Of a stretch of DNA of 64,000 nucleotides, positions 1 to 8,652 are shown one piece after another. Position numbers and translations under genes: made by a program. The DNA comes from Bacteroidota bacterium. Lineage in GTDB: Bacteria > Bacteroidota > Bacteroidia > J057 > JADKCL01. The notes under the pieces were generated by a model. The model worked only from the letters and a program-made list of their open reading frames with translations, had not been told where the DNA came from and made no database searches. Where the stretch lies: assembly GCA_016718825.1 (NCBI GenBank), contig JADKCL010000065.1, positions 62,001 to 126,000 of the forward strand, written 5' to 3'. Every line of letters starts with the position of its first letter. Positions within the stretch are counted from its first letter, which is position 1.

Positions 1-1
1 T

Positions 2-799
2 ACGCAGGATGCCGCCAATCTCGGAGCTGCCAATGCGTGGCTCGGAATTCTTTGTTATTCGCTGCAAATCTATTGTGACTTTGCCGGCTATTCCGACATG
101 GCAATTGGCCTTGGGCGAATGTTTGGCTTCGAATTTCTGGAGAATTTCAATTACCCCTACATTGCCAAATCCGTGAAGGAATTCTGGCGAAGGTGGCATA
201 TTTCATTGAGCACTTTTTTCAGGGACTATGTTTACATTCCGCTCGGTGGAAACCGTGCGACCGTTGGCCGGACGTATGTCAACCTGCTGCTCGTATTTTT
301 TCTGACCGGCTTCTGGCATGGTGCAAGCTGGAGTTTTGTTGTTTGGGGCTTGATGCATGGCTTCTTTATGGTTATCGAGCGGTTGGGATTCGAGAAATTG
401 CTGACCAAATTGTGGAGTCCCGTGTCGAATCTGTACACGATTATTGTGGTGATGTTTGCCTGGGTACTTTTCCGGGCCGATACGCTGGAATATGCGGTTC
501 AATACTGGGGGGCCATGTTCCAATTTTCCCTCACAGCGGCGCAAAAGGCAATGTTTTGGGGGCAAATTGGCCTTGAGTTGAAGCTGGCTTTGGTGATTGC
601 GATTCCCGGTGTCATGGGATTTTATGCCTACCTCGGGAAATGGGTGGATCGGATATTGGCCACTCCGAAACCGCTTGCGAACGGTTTTTCCTACCTTTTT
701 CACGTCGGTTCGGCTGCATTTTATGCCGCTGTGCTGCTGATTTCTACGATCTATTTGATCGCGGGAACCTACAATCCATTCATCTATTACCGTTTCTGA
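2..799 (+). CDS. MBOAT family O-acyltransferase (AlgI/DltB-like), 5' end cut by window
   Basis: Membrane-bound O-acyltransferase that would pass acyl (usually acetyl) groups across the inner membrane for modification of an exported polysaccharide. The reading frame is open from base 2, and the upstream codons already encode the family motif QIYCDFAGYSDMAIG, so the gene starts outside the window and the ATG at 98 is internal. Further AlgI signatures follow: FWRRWHISLSTFFRDY, then PLGGNR, then the catalytic-His segment LTGFWHGASW. Several hydrophobic spans continue to the C-terminus. The stop lies one base before the next gene, an AlgX/AlgJ-like partner, which is the usual pairing for polysaccharide O-acetylation. 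The polysaccharide itself cannot be named from here. Confidence 0.93.
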   Translation, partial: TQDAANLGAANAWLGILCYSLQIYCDFAGYSDMAIGLGRMFGFEFLENFNYPYIAKSVKEFWRRWHISLSTFFRDYVYIPLGGNRATVGRTYVNLLLVFFLTGFWHGASWSFVVWGLMHGFFMVIERLGFEKLLTKLWSPVSNLYTIIVVMFAWVLFRADTLEYAVQYWGAMFQFSLTAAQKAMFWGQIGLELKLALVIAIPGVMGFYAYLGKWVDRILATPKPLANGFSYLFHVGSAAFYAAVLLISTIYLIAGTYNPFIYYRF

Positions 800-800
800 A

Positions 801-1952
801 ATGACGCACACCAAGTTCAGAACGGCCTTGATCGCAATCGTCTTTTTGGCGATGATTTTCTTTCCGATGGTGAATGAAAACCTTCGCCTGGTGAAGGACA
901 TCGAAAGCGCAGAGAATCGGGCACTTGCTGAAAAGCCAGTGTTTGACGTCAGCCTTCTCGATCCATTTCCCCGCAAATACGAGGCCTACTACAATGATCA
1001 CTTTTCGTTGAGGTTTCAACTCGTTGATTTTTATTCGCAGCTCCAATTTCGGTTTTTTAAAGTGTCGCCGATTCCGGAATTGGCTTTGCTGGGCAAGGAA
1101 GACTGGTTTTTCTTTGCGGGCGACGAACAGGATTCCTATTTGGGAAATCATCGGATCACACCGGCGGAGCTCGATTCCTTCCGTTTGGAATTGGAGTACC
1201 GTCGTGAATTCATTCGGCAGCAAGGCGGAGAAATGTATTTTTTTGTTGCGCCGGTCAAGAACAACATTTATACGGAGTATCAACCGTCAACCGCTTATCC
1301 GCTCTTCCCGGATTGTTGGGGCGAACAGATCCTCAATCATTTAGCGCAGAAAAGTACCATCAAGACGATCAATGTTTATGATACCCTTCGCGCATGGCGC
1401 AAGGATCAATTGCTCTATTTCAAGCGTGACAATCACTGGACACCTTATGGTGCTTTTCTTGCGGCCAATGTCGTTTTGAATCGGATTCATCAGGACTTTC
1501 CTGCGGTGGTCGCAAACCGACCGGAGGATTTTCGTTTTCAGCCGAGCAAGAAAGTAGTGGGGAATGTCGCTGCCATGTTTGGGATCAAAAATTTGATGAT
1601 CGATACGGTGGTGGCCTTTGTGCCAAAGGCCGGATTCAAGGCCAATGATGCTGCCAAAGTACCCTACGAACCCTTGGAGGGTTTTTCTTATCCATGGGAT
1701 TATGAGCAAGTCAAGGAAACCGGGGACACGTCCAAGCCCAAAATGGTATTGATTTGTGACTCCTTTGGGCACAATATTTTCCCGCATTTGGCCGAACAAT
1801 TTGGCCGAAGTGTCAAGATTTTTGACGCATGGCAATACATGCTCAACCCTGAGATCATCATCAACGAAAAGCCCGATGTCGTGATTTTTATGCCCATGGA
1901 AGCGAACTTGCGGCACCTGCTCGACAATCAGGCCCGGTTGGGTGACAAGTGA
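801..1952 (+). CDS. AlgX/AlgJ-like SGNH O-acetyltransferase, membrane-anchored
   Basis: 383-residue partner of the preceding MBOAT protein, expected to transfer acetyl groups onto polysaccharide on the periplasmic side. An N-terminal hydrophobic segment (about residues 8-22) would act as signal anchor. The SGNH machinery is in the permuted order typical of AlgX/AlgJ: a D-x-H motif (Asp210, His212 in RDNHWTPYGA) precedes the nucleophile (Ser321 in ICDSFGHN). All three triad residues are present. The ATG lies two bases after the MBOAT stop, so the two genes are almost certainly translated from one message. The 3' end nearly touches the next gene, which runs the opposite way. Confidence 0.9.
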   Translation: MTHTKFRTALIAIVFLAMIFFPMVNENLRLVKDIESAENRALAEKPVFDVSLLDPFPRKYEAYYNDHFSLRFQLVDFYSQLQFRFFKVSPIPELALLGKEDWFFFAGDEQDSYLGNHRITPAELDSFRLELEYRREFIRQQGGEMYFFVAPVKNNIYTEYQPSTAYPLFPDCWGEQILNHLAQKSTIKTINVYDTLRAWRKDQLLYFKRDNHWTPYGAFLAANVVLNRIHQDFPAVVANRPEDFRFQPSKKVVGNVAAMFGIKNLMIDTVVAFVPKAGFKANDAAKVPYEPLEGFSYPWDYEQVKETGDTSKPKMVLICDSFGHNIFPHLAEQFGRSVKIFDAWQYMLNPEIIINEKPDVVIFMPMEANLRHLLDNQARLGDK

Positions 1953-1955
1953 AGC

Positions 1956-2999
1956 CTACCGCTTCACCACGCGGCAACTTCCGAGGATTTTCTGATCGGT
2001 GGTGAGGACCATGTTGTAAATCCCTGCTGCATAAACACTGAGGTCGATCTCCACCGTATGATTTGATCCGTCAAAGGTCGCGAGGTTGCGGCCATTGACA
2101 TCCTGCAATGTGAGTACGGAGCGTTCATCGTGAAAATCAGCGAATTCAACCCTGATTTTTCCCGAGGTCGGATTGGGGAAAACCTCAAATTCACGCGTCG
2201 GATTCGCCGCCAACTGACCCGTCGAAATGTTGCAGTTCAACGGCGCAGGAAGCGGTAAGACGCCAAAAAAGCCCCACTCGTCAAAACCCAAATATTCTAC
2301 GCTGCAATCGGCCAAAACCTTGAAGTGCCATACGTGAGAGTTGTCGCAACCATCAAAGCAATCACTCCATTCGAAGAAAAAGTCATAATACCGGTCATTT
2401 CCGATCGTTGAATACTGGATTTTTCCGGCGGATCCAATGATCTGATCGGGCTCACCGTAGACAATGCCTTGAATGGTTTCCAAGCTGTCGATCAGGGCGC
2501 GGTTGTTCCACAGTGAGTCCGATTGAAGCAGCGCATATTGGCCAAATGACCAGTTGAAATACTGCGAAAGTTCCAAATCATAGCGGGTGAGCATGGCATC
2601 GAGCGGCGCGTTGCCCGTGAGGGTCGTGAGATTTTGCCAGGCTTGCGTCCATGAAAAATTGGTATCGATTTGAATCAGATAACCTTGGTAGGTTTGAATC
2701 ATGCTCGTCTGATCATGAACACAATAGAGATTGAATACGGAGTCACGCTCCGCGAGTGGCGTCGCATTGTAAATGGCCGCCAATCCGGCCCAAATCGGTT
2801 CGGTCCAAGTCGCCGGAACATGAACGAAGGCTGTGTCTGGACTGGATGCACCATACATGTCGGTCATTGCAAGGTTGATGACATCGCGGGCGTATTCCTG
2901 CCGCAGCACGGGAGGGACGGTGCAATCGGACGGGACCTGTGCCTTGGCACCAAAGAAGCTTAATAAGAGCAAGAGCGGGAGAATCAATGATCTTTTCAT
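1956..2999 (-). CDS. Secreted protein with T9SS type A sorting domain, function unknown
   Basis: 347 residues. The N-terminus is a clear signal peptide (MKRSLILPLLLLLSFFGAKAQ). The last ~75 residues form a type A T9SS C-terminal domain: the opening FEVFPNPTSGKIRVEF, a middle LQDVNGR, and the closing AAGIYNMVL, so the protein should cross the outer membrane by type IX secretion. The middle has several Cys and Trp residues but no family I recognise. A -7 promoter element (CAAATTTA on the plus strand, 3036-3043) lies about 37 bases upstream of the ATG. It is convergent with the AlgX-like gene, with only three bases between them. Confidence 0.82.
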   Translation of the reverse strand: MKRSLILPLLLLLSFFGAKAQVPSDCTVPPVLRQEYARDVINLAMTDMYGASSPDTAFVHVPATWTEPIWAGLAAIYNATPLAERDSVFNLYCVHDQTSMIQTYQGYLIQIDTNFSWTQAWQNLTTLTGNAPLDAMLTRYDLELSQYFNWSFGQYALLQSDSLWNNRALIDSLETIQGIVYGEPDQIIGSAGKIQYSTIGNDRYYDFFFEWSDCFDGCDNSHVWHFKVLADCSVEYLGFDEWGFFGVLPLPAPLNCNISTGQLAANPTREFEVFPNPTSGKIRVEFADFHDERSVLTLQDVNGRNLATFDGSNHTVEIDLSVYAAGIYNMVLTTDQKILGSCRVVKR

Positions 3000-3071
3000 A
3001 GAAAATTGCTTCAGACTTTAGTTGTCCAAAGTAGGCAAATTTAGAAATTCTAAACGATTTTCACCCAAGCA

Positions 3072-4691
3072 TCAAAGCTCGACCACGAGCCTGATACGTG
3101 CCGTTTCTCCATTGGCGGTCACGACAACGGTGAAAATTCCCCCTTTTTTCAATTGTTTGCATTCGCTTTTCCAATGCATCGGGCCGACGGGATTGTTCAT
3201 CAGTTGGGAGGAGAGCAGCAGTTTCTTTTCGCCTTTGTACAATTGGATCGATGCATGTCCGAAGGCGACCATATTGAAGTCGATTTCAATTTCCCCCTTG
3301 AATGGATTCGGCAATACCTGCAATTGCATCGGGCTGATGCTGTGGGTATTGAGTACGTCTTGGGTGGCGTTTGCATTCCTGCGAAGGTAAACCTTCCATA
3401 CCTGCGAAGTCGCCTTGCTGTGCTCACCTTCATTGACCCAGAAGATGTTGTCGTCTTGGCTGTCGATGCCGCCCACAATATAGCCGAGCAATACACTCTT
3501 CCCGGTCATTTCATCGAGTTTGAGCACGCCGTTTTCATATTTTGGAAGGTCAGGCGCAGGAATGAATTCGCTGCTTGCGCCGAGGTAATCCGGCATTTCG
3601 ACGGGGAGTTTGAATTCCGCCATTTTGCCGTCTGCGGTGCGTGTGACGCGGGCAATTGTTTTGACAAATGGCACGTCGCGATTGTGGGTCAACACGCCGA
3701 GACTGTCATAATAGGCCGCAATTCCACCAAAAAACAAGTTGTGCATTTCCTTGCTTTGCGCGTCAAAAATTGGAATCCTGGCGCAATGGTAATGGTTGTA
3801 ATATAGGAAAAAACCGGGGGATTGTCGCATTCCATCGGCATGAATGTCAAGACAATGTAGCCAAGGGATGTTGACGCCGTATTGAAACACGCCTGAAAAT
3901 GCTGTCAGGCCTTCCTTGCCGTCAGGAAATATTTGCGGCAACATATTGTAGTCTCGGCGGTGAAGCAAAACCGTATCGCTTTCGGAGGGCAAGTGTTTTA
4001 TTTGAAGGTTTTTGCCGTCGTCGATGATTTGGAATCGCAACGCGGTATGGTTGTATTTTTGCACAAATCCGGGCCCGTGGTCGGGACTCATAGGATTGTA
4101 GCGGCCCCCGAAATCTTGTCCTCCAACCAGAAAATAATCCTCACCGATACGTTCCAACTGCCCGCCGGTGACGGCAAATTTTGGATCTTCCAACTGCCTG
4201 AAATAGGGTTTGAGGTCGGATTCGCCTTTGATGATTGCTTGAATCGCTGCCCCAACGTCGACGGCAGTCATATTCGGATAGGTTTTGTGGTCGCCCGAGC
4301 TCGGGCTGTAGCCATATCCACCAAAAATGTAGAGGAACTTTCCGTGTTGATGAAATTCGAGATTGGTCGAAGCGAGTTGTTCCTGCATTGCATTGGGGAG
4401 ACTTGTCAGCGGGGCAGACCAGGTCTTTTGCGAAGTGGGATCGGCGACGACAAGCTTGTAATGATGTCCCGCACTGTCCATGGACGCAAAGGGTTGCCGG
4501 CGGTGAAGGCCATCCACGCGGCCACCCATCAGCAGCCATTTGCCATCTGCTTGTCCCCATGCAAAGGATTGTAAGCCTGGCATCTCTTTGATCTCCAGTG
4601 GCTCCAAAGAAATTTGAAATGGCGATTGCGCCGTCGAATGAACCGCGACCAGCACCAACAACATCCACAAGACGAACTTCAGCTTCATCAT
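3072..4691 (-). CDS. Kelch-like beta-propeller secreted protein
   Basis: About 539 residues from the ATG at 4691; a second ATG follows at 4688. The open frame continues upstream into the homopolymer block, but that extension is not protein-like, and a signal peptide (MKLKFVLWMLLVLVAVHSTAQ) starts here. A -7 promoter element just upstream supports this start. Kelch-type glycine-rich turns appear as LLMGGRVDGLHRR, YIFGGYGYS and FLVGGQDFGGRY. The C-terminal ~85 residues begin with LQVLPNPFKGEIEIDF, resembling a T9SS type A signal although the end is less canonical. No ligand or enzymatic role can be assigned. Confidence 0.8.
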   Translation of the reverse strand: MMKLKFVLWMLLVLVAVHSTAQSPFQISLEPLEIKEMPGLQSFAWGQADGKWLLMGGRVDGLHRRQPFASMDSAGHHYKLVVADPTSQKTWSAPLTSLPNAMQEQLASTNLEFHQHGKFLYIFGGYGYSPSSGDHKTYPNMTAVDVGAAIQAIIKGESDLKPYFRQLEDPKFAVTGGQLERIGEDYFLVGGQDFGGRYNPMSPDHGPGFVQKYNHTALRFQIIDDGKNLQIKHLPSESDTVLLHRRDYNMLPQIFPDGKEGLTAFSGVFQYGVNIPWLHCLDIHADGMRQSPGFFLYYNHYHCARIPIFDAQSKEMHNLFFGGIAAYYDSLGVLTHNRDVPFVKTIARVTRTADGKMAEFKLPVEMPDYLGASSEFIPAPDLPKYENGVLKLDEMTGKSVLLGYIVGGIDSQDDNIFWVNEGEHSKATSQVWKVYLRRNANATQDVLNTHSISPMQLQVLPNPFKGEIEIDFNMVAFGHASIQLYKGEKKLLLSSQLMNNPVGPMHWKSECKQLKKGGIFTVVVTANGETARIRLVVEL

Positions 4692-4708
4692 TTCTGTTTT
4701 TTGCGCCG

Positions 4709-4742
4709 CAAAGATAGGCAGCGAATGCGAGTCGGTTTGCAA
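4709..4742 (-). promoter_or_regulatory. Bacteroidota promoter for the Kelch-like gene
   Basis: On the minus strand TATCTTTG (4716-4709) matches the Bacteroidota -7 consensus TAnnTTTG exactly. A TTG (4742-4740) lies 23 bases upstream, slightly wider than the usual 19-20. The predicted transcript start is roughly ten bases before the ATG at 4691. Confidence 0.5.
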
Positions 4743-4789
4743 TTGAAGTTGCTGATGTTGGTCATGGTTTCTTTCGCAAATACAAAGCC

Positions 4790-5351
<562 letters not shown>

Positions 5352-5483
5352 TTGGTTTGGAGTGTAGCATTCAAGAAAGTGTGGGAGTGTCAGAGATTGG
5401 CAAATGATGTAATATTAGGGATAAAATGTAGAATTCTTGAAATTCGATCTCGAAATGCAGTGAATTCGGGTACTATCAACCAC

Positions 5484-6071
5484 CTACCTCCGTGAAAACG
5501 GCTTATAACTTCTGTTGTCCCGCAAGATCTTCCCGGCCTTGAATCCCAGTGAAGTTGACAATTCTTCGAGCGAATTGACTTTATGCTTTTCACAGAGGCG
5601 AATTGCGACCAAGGCTGCGGCTCTTGCATCACTTTCCGCTTGATGGTGATCGAGCTCAATCTTGAAATGCCGCGCAACGTAGTCAAGTGAGTGGGCCTGC
5701 AAAGGAAGCGATGCCTTGGCTAGCTGAAAAGTGCAGTGGTAATCGACATTGGGGTACTCAAGATTGTCGAAGTCCAATGCTGCCCGCAGGGCGCTACAAT
5801 CAAAGGAGGCATTGTGCGCCACGATGGGCAAACCCTCAAAAAACTCCCGAAGATCCGCCCATTGCTCCTTCAGCGTAGGCAGGTCACGCGTATGCTTATC
5901 GCGGATGCCATGCAGCTGCGAATTGAAACTGTCATAGTAATTGGGTACAGGCTTGATCAAAAAATGCGCAGTATCGAGCAATTCGCCATTGTGTACCATG
6001 GCCACGCCCAGTGCACAGATGCTACTCCGGTTGCTGTTGGCAGTTTCAAAATCGATCGCAACAAAATTCAT
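5484..6071 (-). CDS. DEDDh 3'-5' exonuclease (DnaQ/PolC epsilon-like)
   Basis: 195 residues from the ATG at 6071, which opens directly with the catalytic strand MNFVAIDFETA; a longer frame adds twelve unlikely residues. All DEDDh motifs are present: Asp7 and Glu9 (Exo I, DFET), Asp91 (Exo II, AHNASFD), and His143 with Asp148 (Exo III, HHQAESD). The length fits stand-alone exonucleases of the DNA polymerase epsilon-subunit type, which remove nucleotides from 3' ends in proofreading, repair or RNA turnover. No polymerase or UvrC-like domain is attached. It is transcribed away from the YceI gene. Confidence 0.9.
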   Translation of the reverse strand: MNFVAIDFETANSNRSSICALGVAMVHNGELLDTAHFLIKPVPNYYDSFNSQLHGIRDKHTRDLPTLKEQWADLREFFEGLPIVAHNASFDCSALRAALDFDNLEYPNVDYHCTFQLAKASLPLQAHSLDYVARHFKIELDHHQAESDARAAALVAIRLCEKHKVNSLEELSTSLGFKAGKILRDNRSYKPFSRR

Positions 6072-6325
6072 ATAAAGGAGAACATTTGGAGATACAGAAT
6101 GAGCCATTCTCCGGGTGGAGTTGACTCAATGGCAAGGATTGAAAGTTTCAAGGCAGTTTGCAAATGCGTTTTATATACCCATGTGGATAATGCGGGCCCA
6201 CGGCGACATGTGACCTTGCCTGTGAATGCTGTAACAATTCACAGGTTGCGTGTAACTGATTGAGCGTTTGATCCTGCAACTTTGTGATCTATAAAAATTT
6301 GAAAAATTATTTCAACATACAGAAA

Positions 6326-6937
6326 ATGGAAGCAGTCGTAAATTCACCAAAAACTTTCTGGGCAATTGATCAGTCACATAGCGAAATTACCTTTCGCGTT
6401 CGTCACTTGATGATTGCCCATGTTTCAGGCTCCTTTAAGGGATTTGAAGCAAGTATTTCTGCAAGTGGAAAAGACTTCACAAAAGCAGACATCGACCTGT
6501 GGATTGACGTTTCGACTATTCATACAGGAGATCACGAACGTGATGCTCACCTGATGAGTGAGGACTTTTTTGACATCGCCAATCATAAACAAATTACGTT
6601 TGTTTCAAGCAATGTCGGGCAAACCACCGACAATGCCGGCAACCGTGAACTTTGGGGCGAACTTACGATGAAGGGAATCACCAAAAATGTGCGCCTTTGG
6701 GCCAATTTCGGAGGATTTTCCGTTGATCCTTGGGGAAATGAAAAGGCTGGATTTACCATCAGCGGGGTGATTAACCGCGAGGATTGGGGTCTGAATTGGA
6801 ACAAGGCATTGGAAAGTGGTGGCATTATGGTCAGCCCGGATGTGAACATTCTTTGTGAGGTTGAACTCACCAATGTGACTGGGAAAAACTTGAAAATGAA
6901 GCTCGATGAAGGCCAAGCTGCGAAGATTCAAGGCTAA
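6326..6937 (+). CDS. YceI family lipid-binding-like protein
   Basis: 203 residues from the ATG at 6326 (MEAVVNSPKTFW); an upstream frame start at 6284 would add fourteen Asn/Lys-rich residues with no support. The YceI lipocalin-like fold is recognisable from FWAIDQSHSEITFRVRHLM near the start, IDVSTIHTGDHERDAHL, and GELTMKGITKNV with DRE-type residues near the end. Family members bind polyisoprenoid or fatty amide ligands. No signal peptide is visible, so this copy is probably cytoplasmic. A strong terminator follows. The facing gene is an OxyR-like regulator, but the two are convergent, so a regulatory link is not implied. Confidence 0.92.
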   Translation: MEAVVNSPKTFWAIDQSHSEITFRVRHLMIAHVSGSFKGFEASISASGKDFTKADIDLWIDVSTIHTGDHERDAHLMSEDFFDIANHKQITFVSSNVGQTTDNAGNRELWGELTMKGITKNVRLWANFGGFSVDPWGNEKAGFTISGVINREDWGLNWNKALESGGIMVSPDVNILCEVELTNVTGKNLKMKLDEGQAAKIQG

Positions 6938-6989
6938 TACTTTGACGAGCGCTAGAAGATAAAGGATTTTGAGAAGGTGAATTTGAGAG

Positions 6990-7028
6990 GCCCCCGATTT
7001 TGTTTACAATTTCGGGGGCAATTTTTTT
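6990..7028 (+). terminator. Rho-independent terminator after the YceI gene
   Basis: Eight-base-pair stem (6990-6997 with 7012-7019, GCCCCCGA/TCGGGGGC) followed by an AATTTTTTT tract. Confidence 0.85.
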
Positions 7029-7075
7029 GCCATTTTGGGAGCTAACTTCAAGGATGACGATACATTTGCTTGAGC

Positions 7076-8014
7076 CTAAATTTGCGTAATCGTCAATTCG
7101 CTTTTCTTATATTGATTGGAGATCAAGTCGCGATTGACAATTTCCTTGATGTCAGCGGTCAGCGCCTCAATGATGCGCCCTTTTGCAAATGGCCGGAAAT
7201 AAATCAAACTCACTTCCCGCACGGGAATGGGGCGCGCAAAGGGCATTACCTTGCGTTTGCGTGCTTCCGAAATCGTTTTATAATACAATTCCGGGATCAA
7301 AGTCAGCCCTCCAAAATTGTCGACCATGCTCAACAATGTTTCAAATGAATTGGCTTCGAAAACCAAATTTTTCGGGAGGTTTTCCTTGGGTTTGAGAGAG
7401 CATAATTGCAGGACCTGCTGTCGCAAGCAATGGCCTTCTTCCATGAGCCAAATACGATGATCCTCAAGTTCTTTGGGTAGGATGTATTCCTTGTCAGGAT
7501 CAACGCTGCCATAGATCAGCAGGGCTTCGTAATACAGGATATTTTCCTCGATTCCGTCCATTGCGAGTGGTGTGGACGCAATCGCCATGTCGATCAACCC
7601 GTCGCGCAACTGCTTCACGATATTATCGGTAGTGAATTCGTAGAATTCAAATACCAATTCCGGATATTTTTCCAGCAGTGGCTTCAAGACGATGGAAAGC
7701 AAGGAGGAAGCAATGGTCGGAATGATACCGATTTTGACGTTGCCTTGCAGGGGGCGGTCACCGGGGCGTGCAAGTTCCTTGAGGTGCGTGCTATGGTGAA
7801 TCACCATTCGTGCTTCGTTGACGATGTCTCGGCCGGCATCCGTGGTGATCACGGGTTGCAGTTTACGGTCAAAAATGACGACTTGGAGCTCCTCCTCCAG
7901 TTTTTTGACCATCGCGCTGAGTGTCGCCTGCGTGACTTGGCAATGAAGGGCAGCCTTGCTGAAGCTTTTCAGCTGATCGACGGCGATGATGTATTCCAGT
8001 TGCTGAAGATTCAT
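7076..8014 (-). CDS. oxyR: OxyR-type LysR family peroxide-sensing regulator
   Basis: 312 residues from the ATG at 8014 (MNLQQLEYIIAVDQLKSFSK); the longer frame to 8071 is rejected because this is the standard LysR N-terminus and a promoter element lies at 8037-8044. Residues 1-60 are the winged helix-turn-helix, and the rest is the substrate-binding-like domain. The redox segment EEGHCLRQQVLQLC carries Cys196 and Cys205 with the nine-residue spacing of Escherichia coli Cys199 and Cys208, so a thiol-disulfide peroxide switch is likely. No catalase or peroxiredoxin gene lies nearby in this window, so its targets are elsewhere. Confidence 0.92.
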   Translation of the reverse strand: MNLQQLEYIIAVDQLKSFSKAALHCQVTQATLSAMVKKLEEELQVVIFDRKLQPVITTDAGRDIVNEARMVIHHSTHLKELARPGDRPLQGNVKIGIIPTIASSLLSIVLKPLLEKYPELVFEFYEFTTDNIVKQLRDGLIDMAIASTPLAMDGIEENILYYEALLIYGSVDPDKEYILPKELEDHRIWLMEEGHCLRQQVLQLCSLKPKENLPKNLVFEANSFETLLSMVDNFGGLTLIPELYYKTISEARKRKVMPFARPIPVREVSLIYFRPFAKGRIIEALTADIKEIVNRDLISNQYKKSELTITQI

Positions 8015-8036
8015 ATCCCATAGTGCGTATCTATGG

Positions 8037-8044
8037 CAAAGATA
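8037..8044 (-). promoter_or_regulatory. -7 element upstream of oxyR
   Basis: TATCTTTG on the minus strand, an exact TAnnTTTG match, 23 bases before the chosen ATG. The nearest -33 TTG (8071-8069) is 24 bases away, so the upstream half is weak. Confidence 0.5.
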
Positions 8045-8077
8045 GAATCTTCTGAGTTCTTCTATGGACAATTAACT

Positions 8078-8611
8078 TCAAGGCGCCTCATCCAGCCAAA
8101 CAAGCTGCATCGTTTTGGGTACGATGTTCAGGATGTACCGATGCGCCTTGGTTTCAACGATGATCAGTGGCTCGTCGATGTCAAATGAAATGACAGACCA
8201 ATAATAGCTGAGTTCTCTTGCGGTTGCCTCACGAAGGACAAACGATTCGGCGCCGATTTCCGACCTCAGGGCATCCCAAAAGCGATGGGTGTCAGCGATA
8301 TCTTGCGTCATTTTTCCTGACAATTCTTGATTGTCCACCCTGAGTGTGAGATTTCCTCCTTCGATTTGTTGAAGTGCGGGGATATTACGAAACCGTTGCC
8401 ATAATACCGGACCGACAAAAAGTATTTTGCCGCAGAGTTCATAGGAAGGTGTTCCTTTCAGCTCATTGCTCACCAAAGTCTTAGCTTTTTGAAGCAAGGC
8501 AGGTTTGCAATAATTGTAAACCACGCCAGGTGGCACGTCAACTTTTTTGCCGTTCTGCGCAATTGCTGAAATTGAAAGGACTAGCAGAAATAGAAAGGTG
8601 AGGTTTTTCAT
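8078..8611 (-). CDS. Secreted protein of unknown function
   Basis: 177 residues. The N-terminus is a signal peptide (MKNLTFLFLLVLSISAIAQ). The mature part is mixed alpha/beta with no motif I can assign and no T9SS signal, so a periplasmic location is the default. It lies just upstream of oxyR in the same direction, with 63 bases between its stop and the oxyR start. Because oxyR has its own -7 element, co-transcription is possible but not required. Confidence 0.72.
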   Translation of the reverse strand: MKNLTFLFLLVLSISAIAQNGKKVDVPPGVVYNYCKPALLQKAKTLVSNELKGTPSYELCGKILFVGPVLWQRFRNIPALQQIEGGNLTLRVDNQELSGKMTQDIADTHRFWDALRSEIGAESFVLREATARELSYYWSVISFDIDEPLIIVETKAHRYILNIVPKTMQLVWLDEAP

Positions 8612-8652
8612 GAATCTTGTGATGAATGCAAGTCCAAGCTAACGAATTCTCT

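Noticed and set aside
6182..6190. Perfect DnaA box TTATCCACA (minus strand) between the exonuclease and YceI genes
   Set aside because: It is single, with no further exact boxes nearby, so it fits chance occurrence better than an origin.
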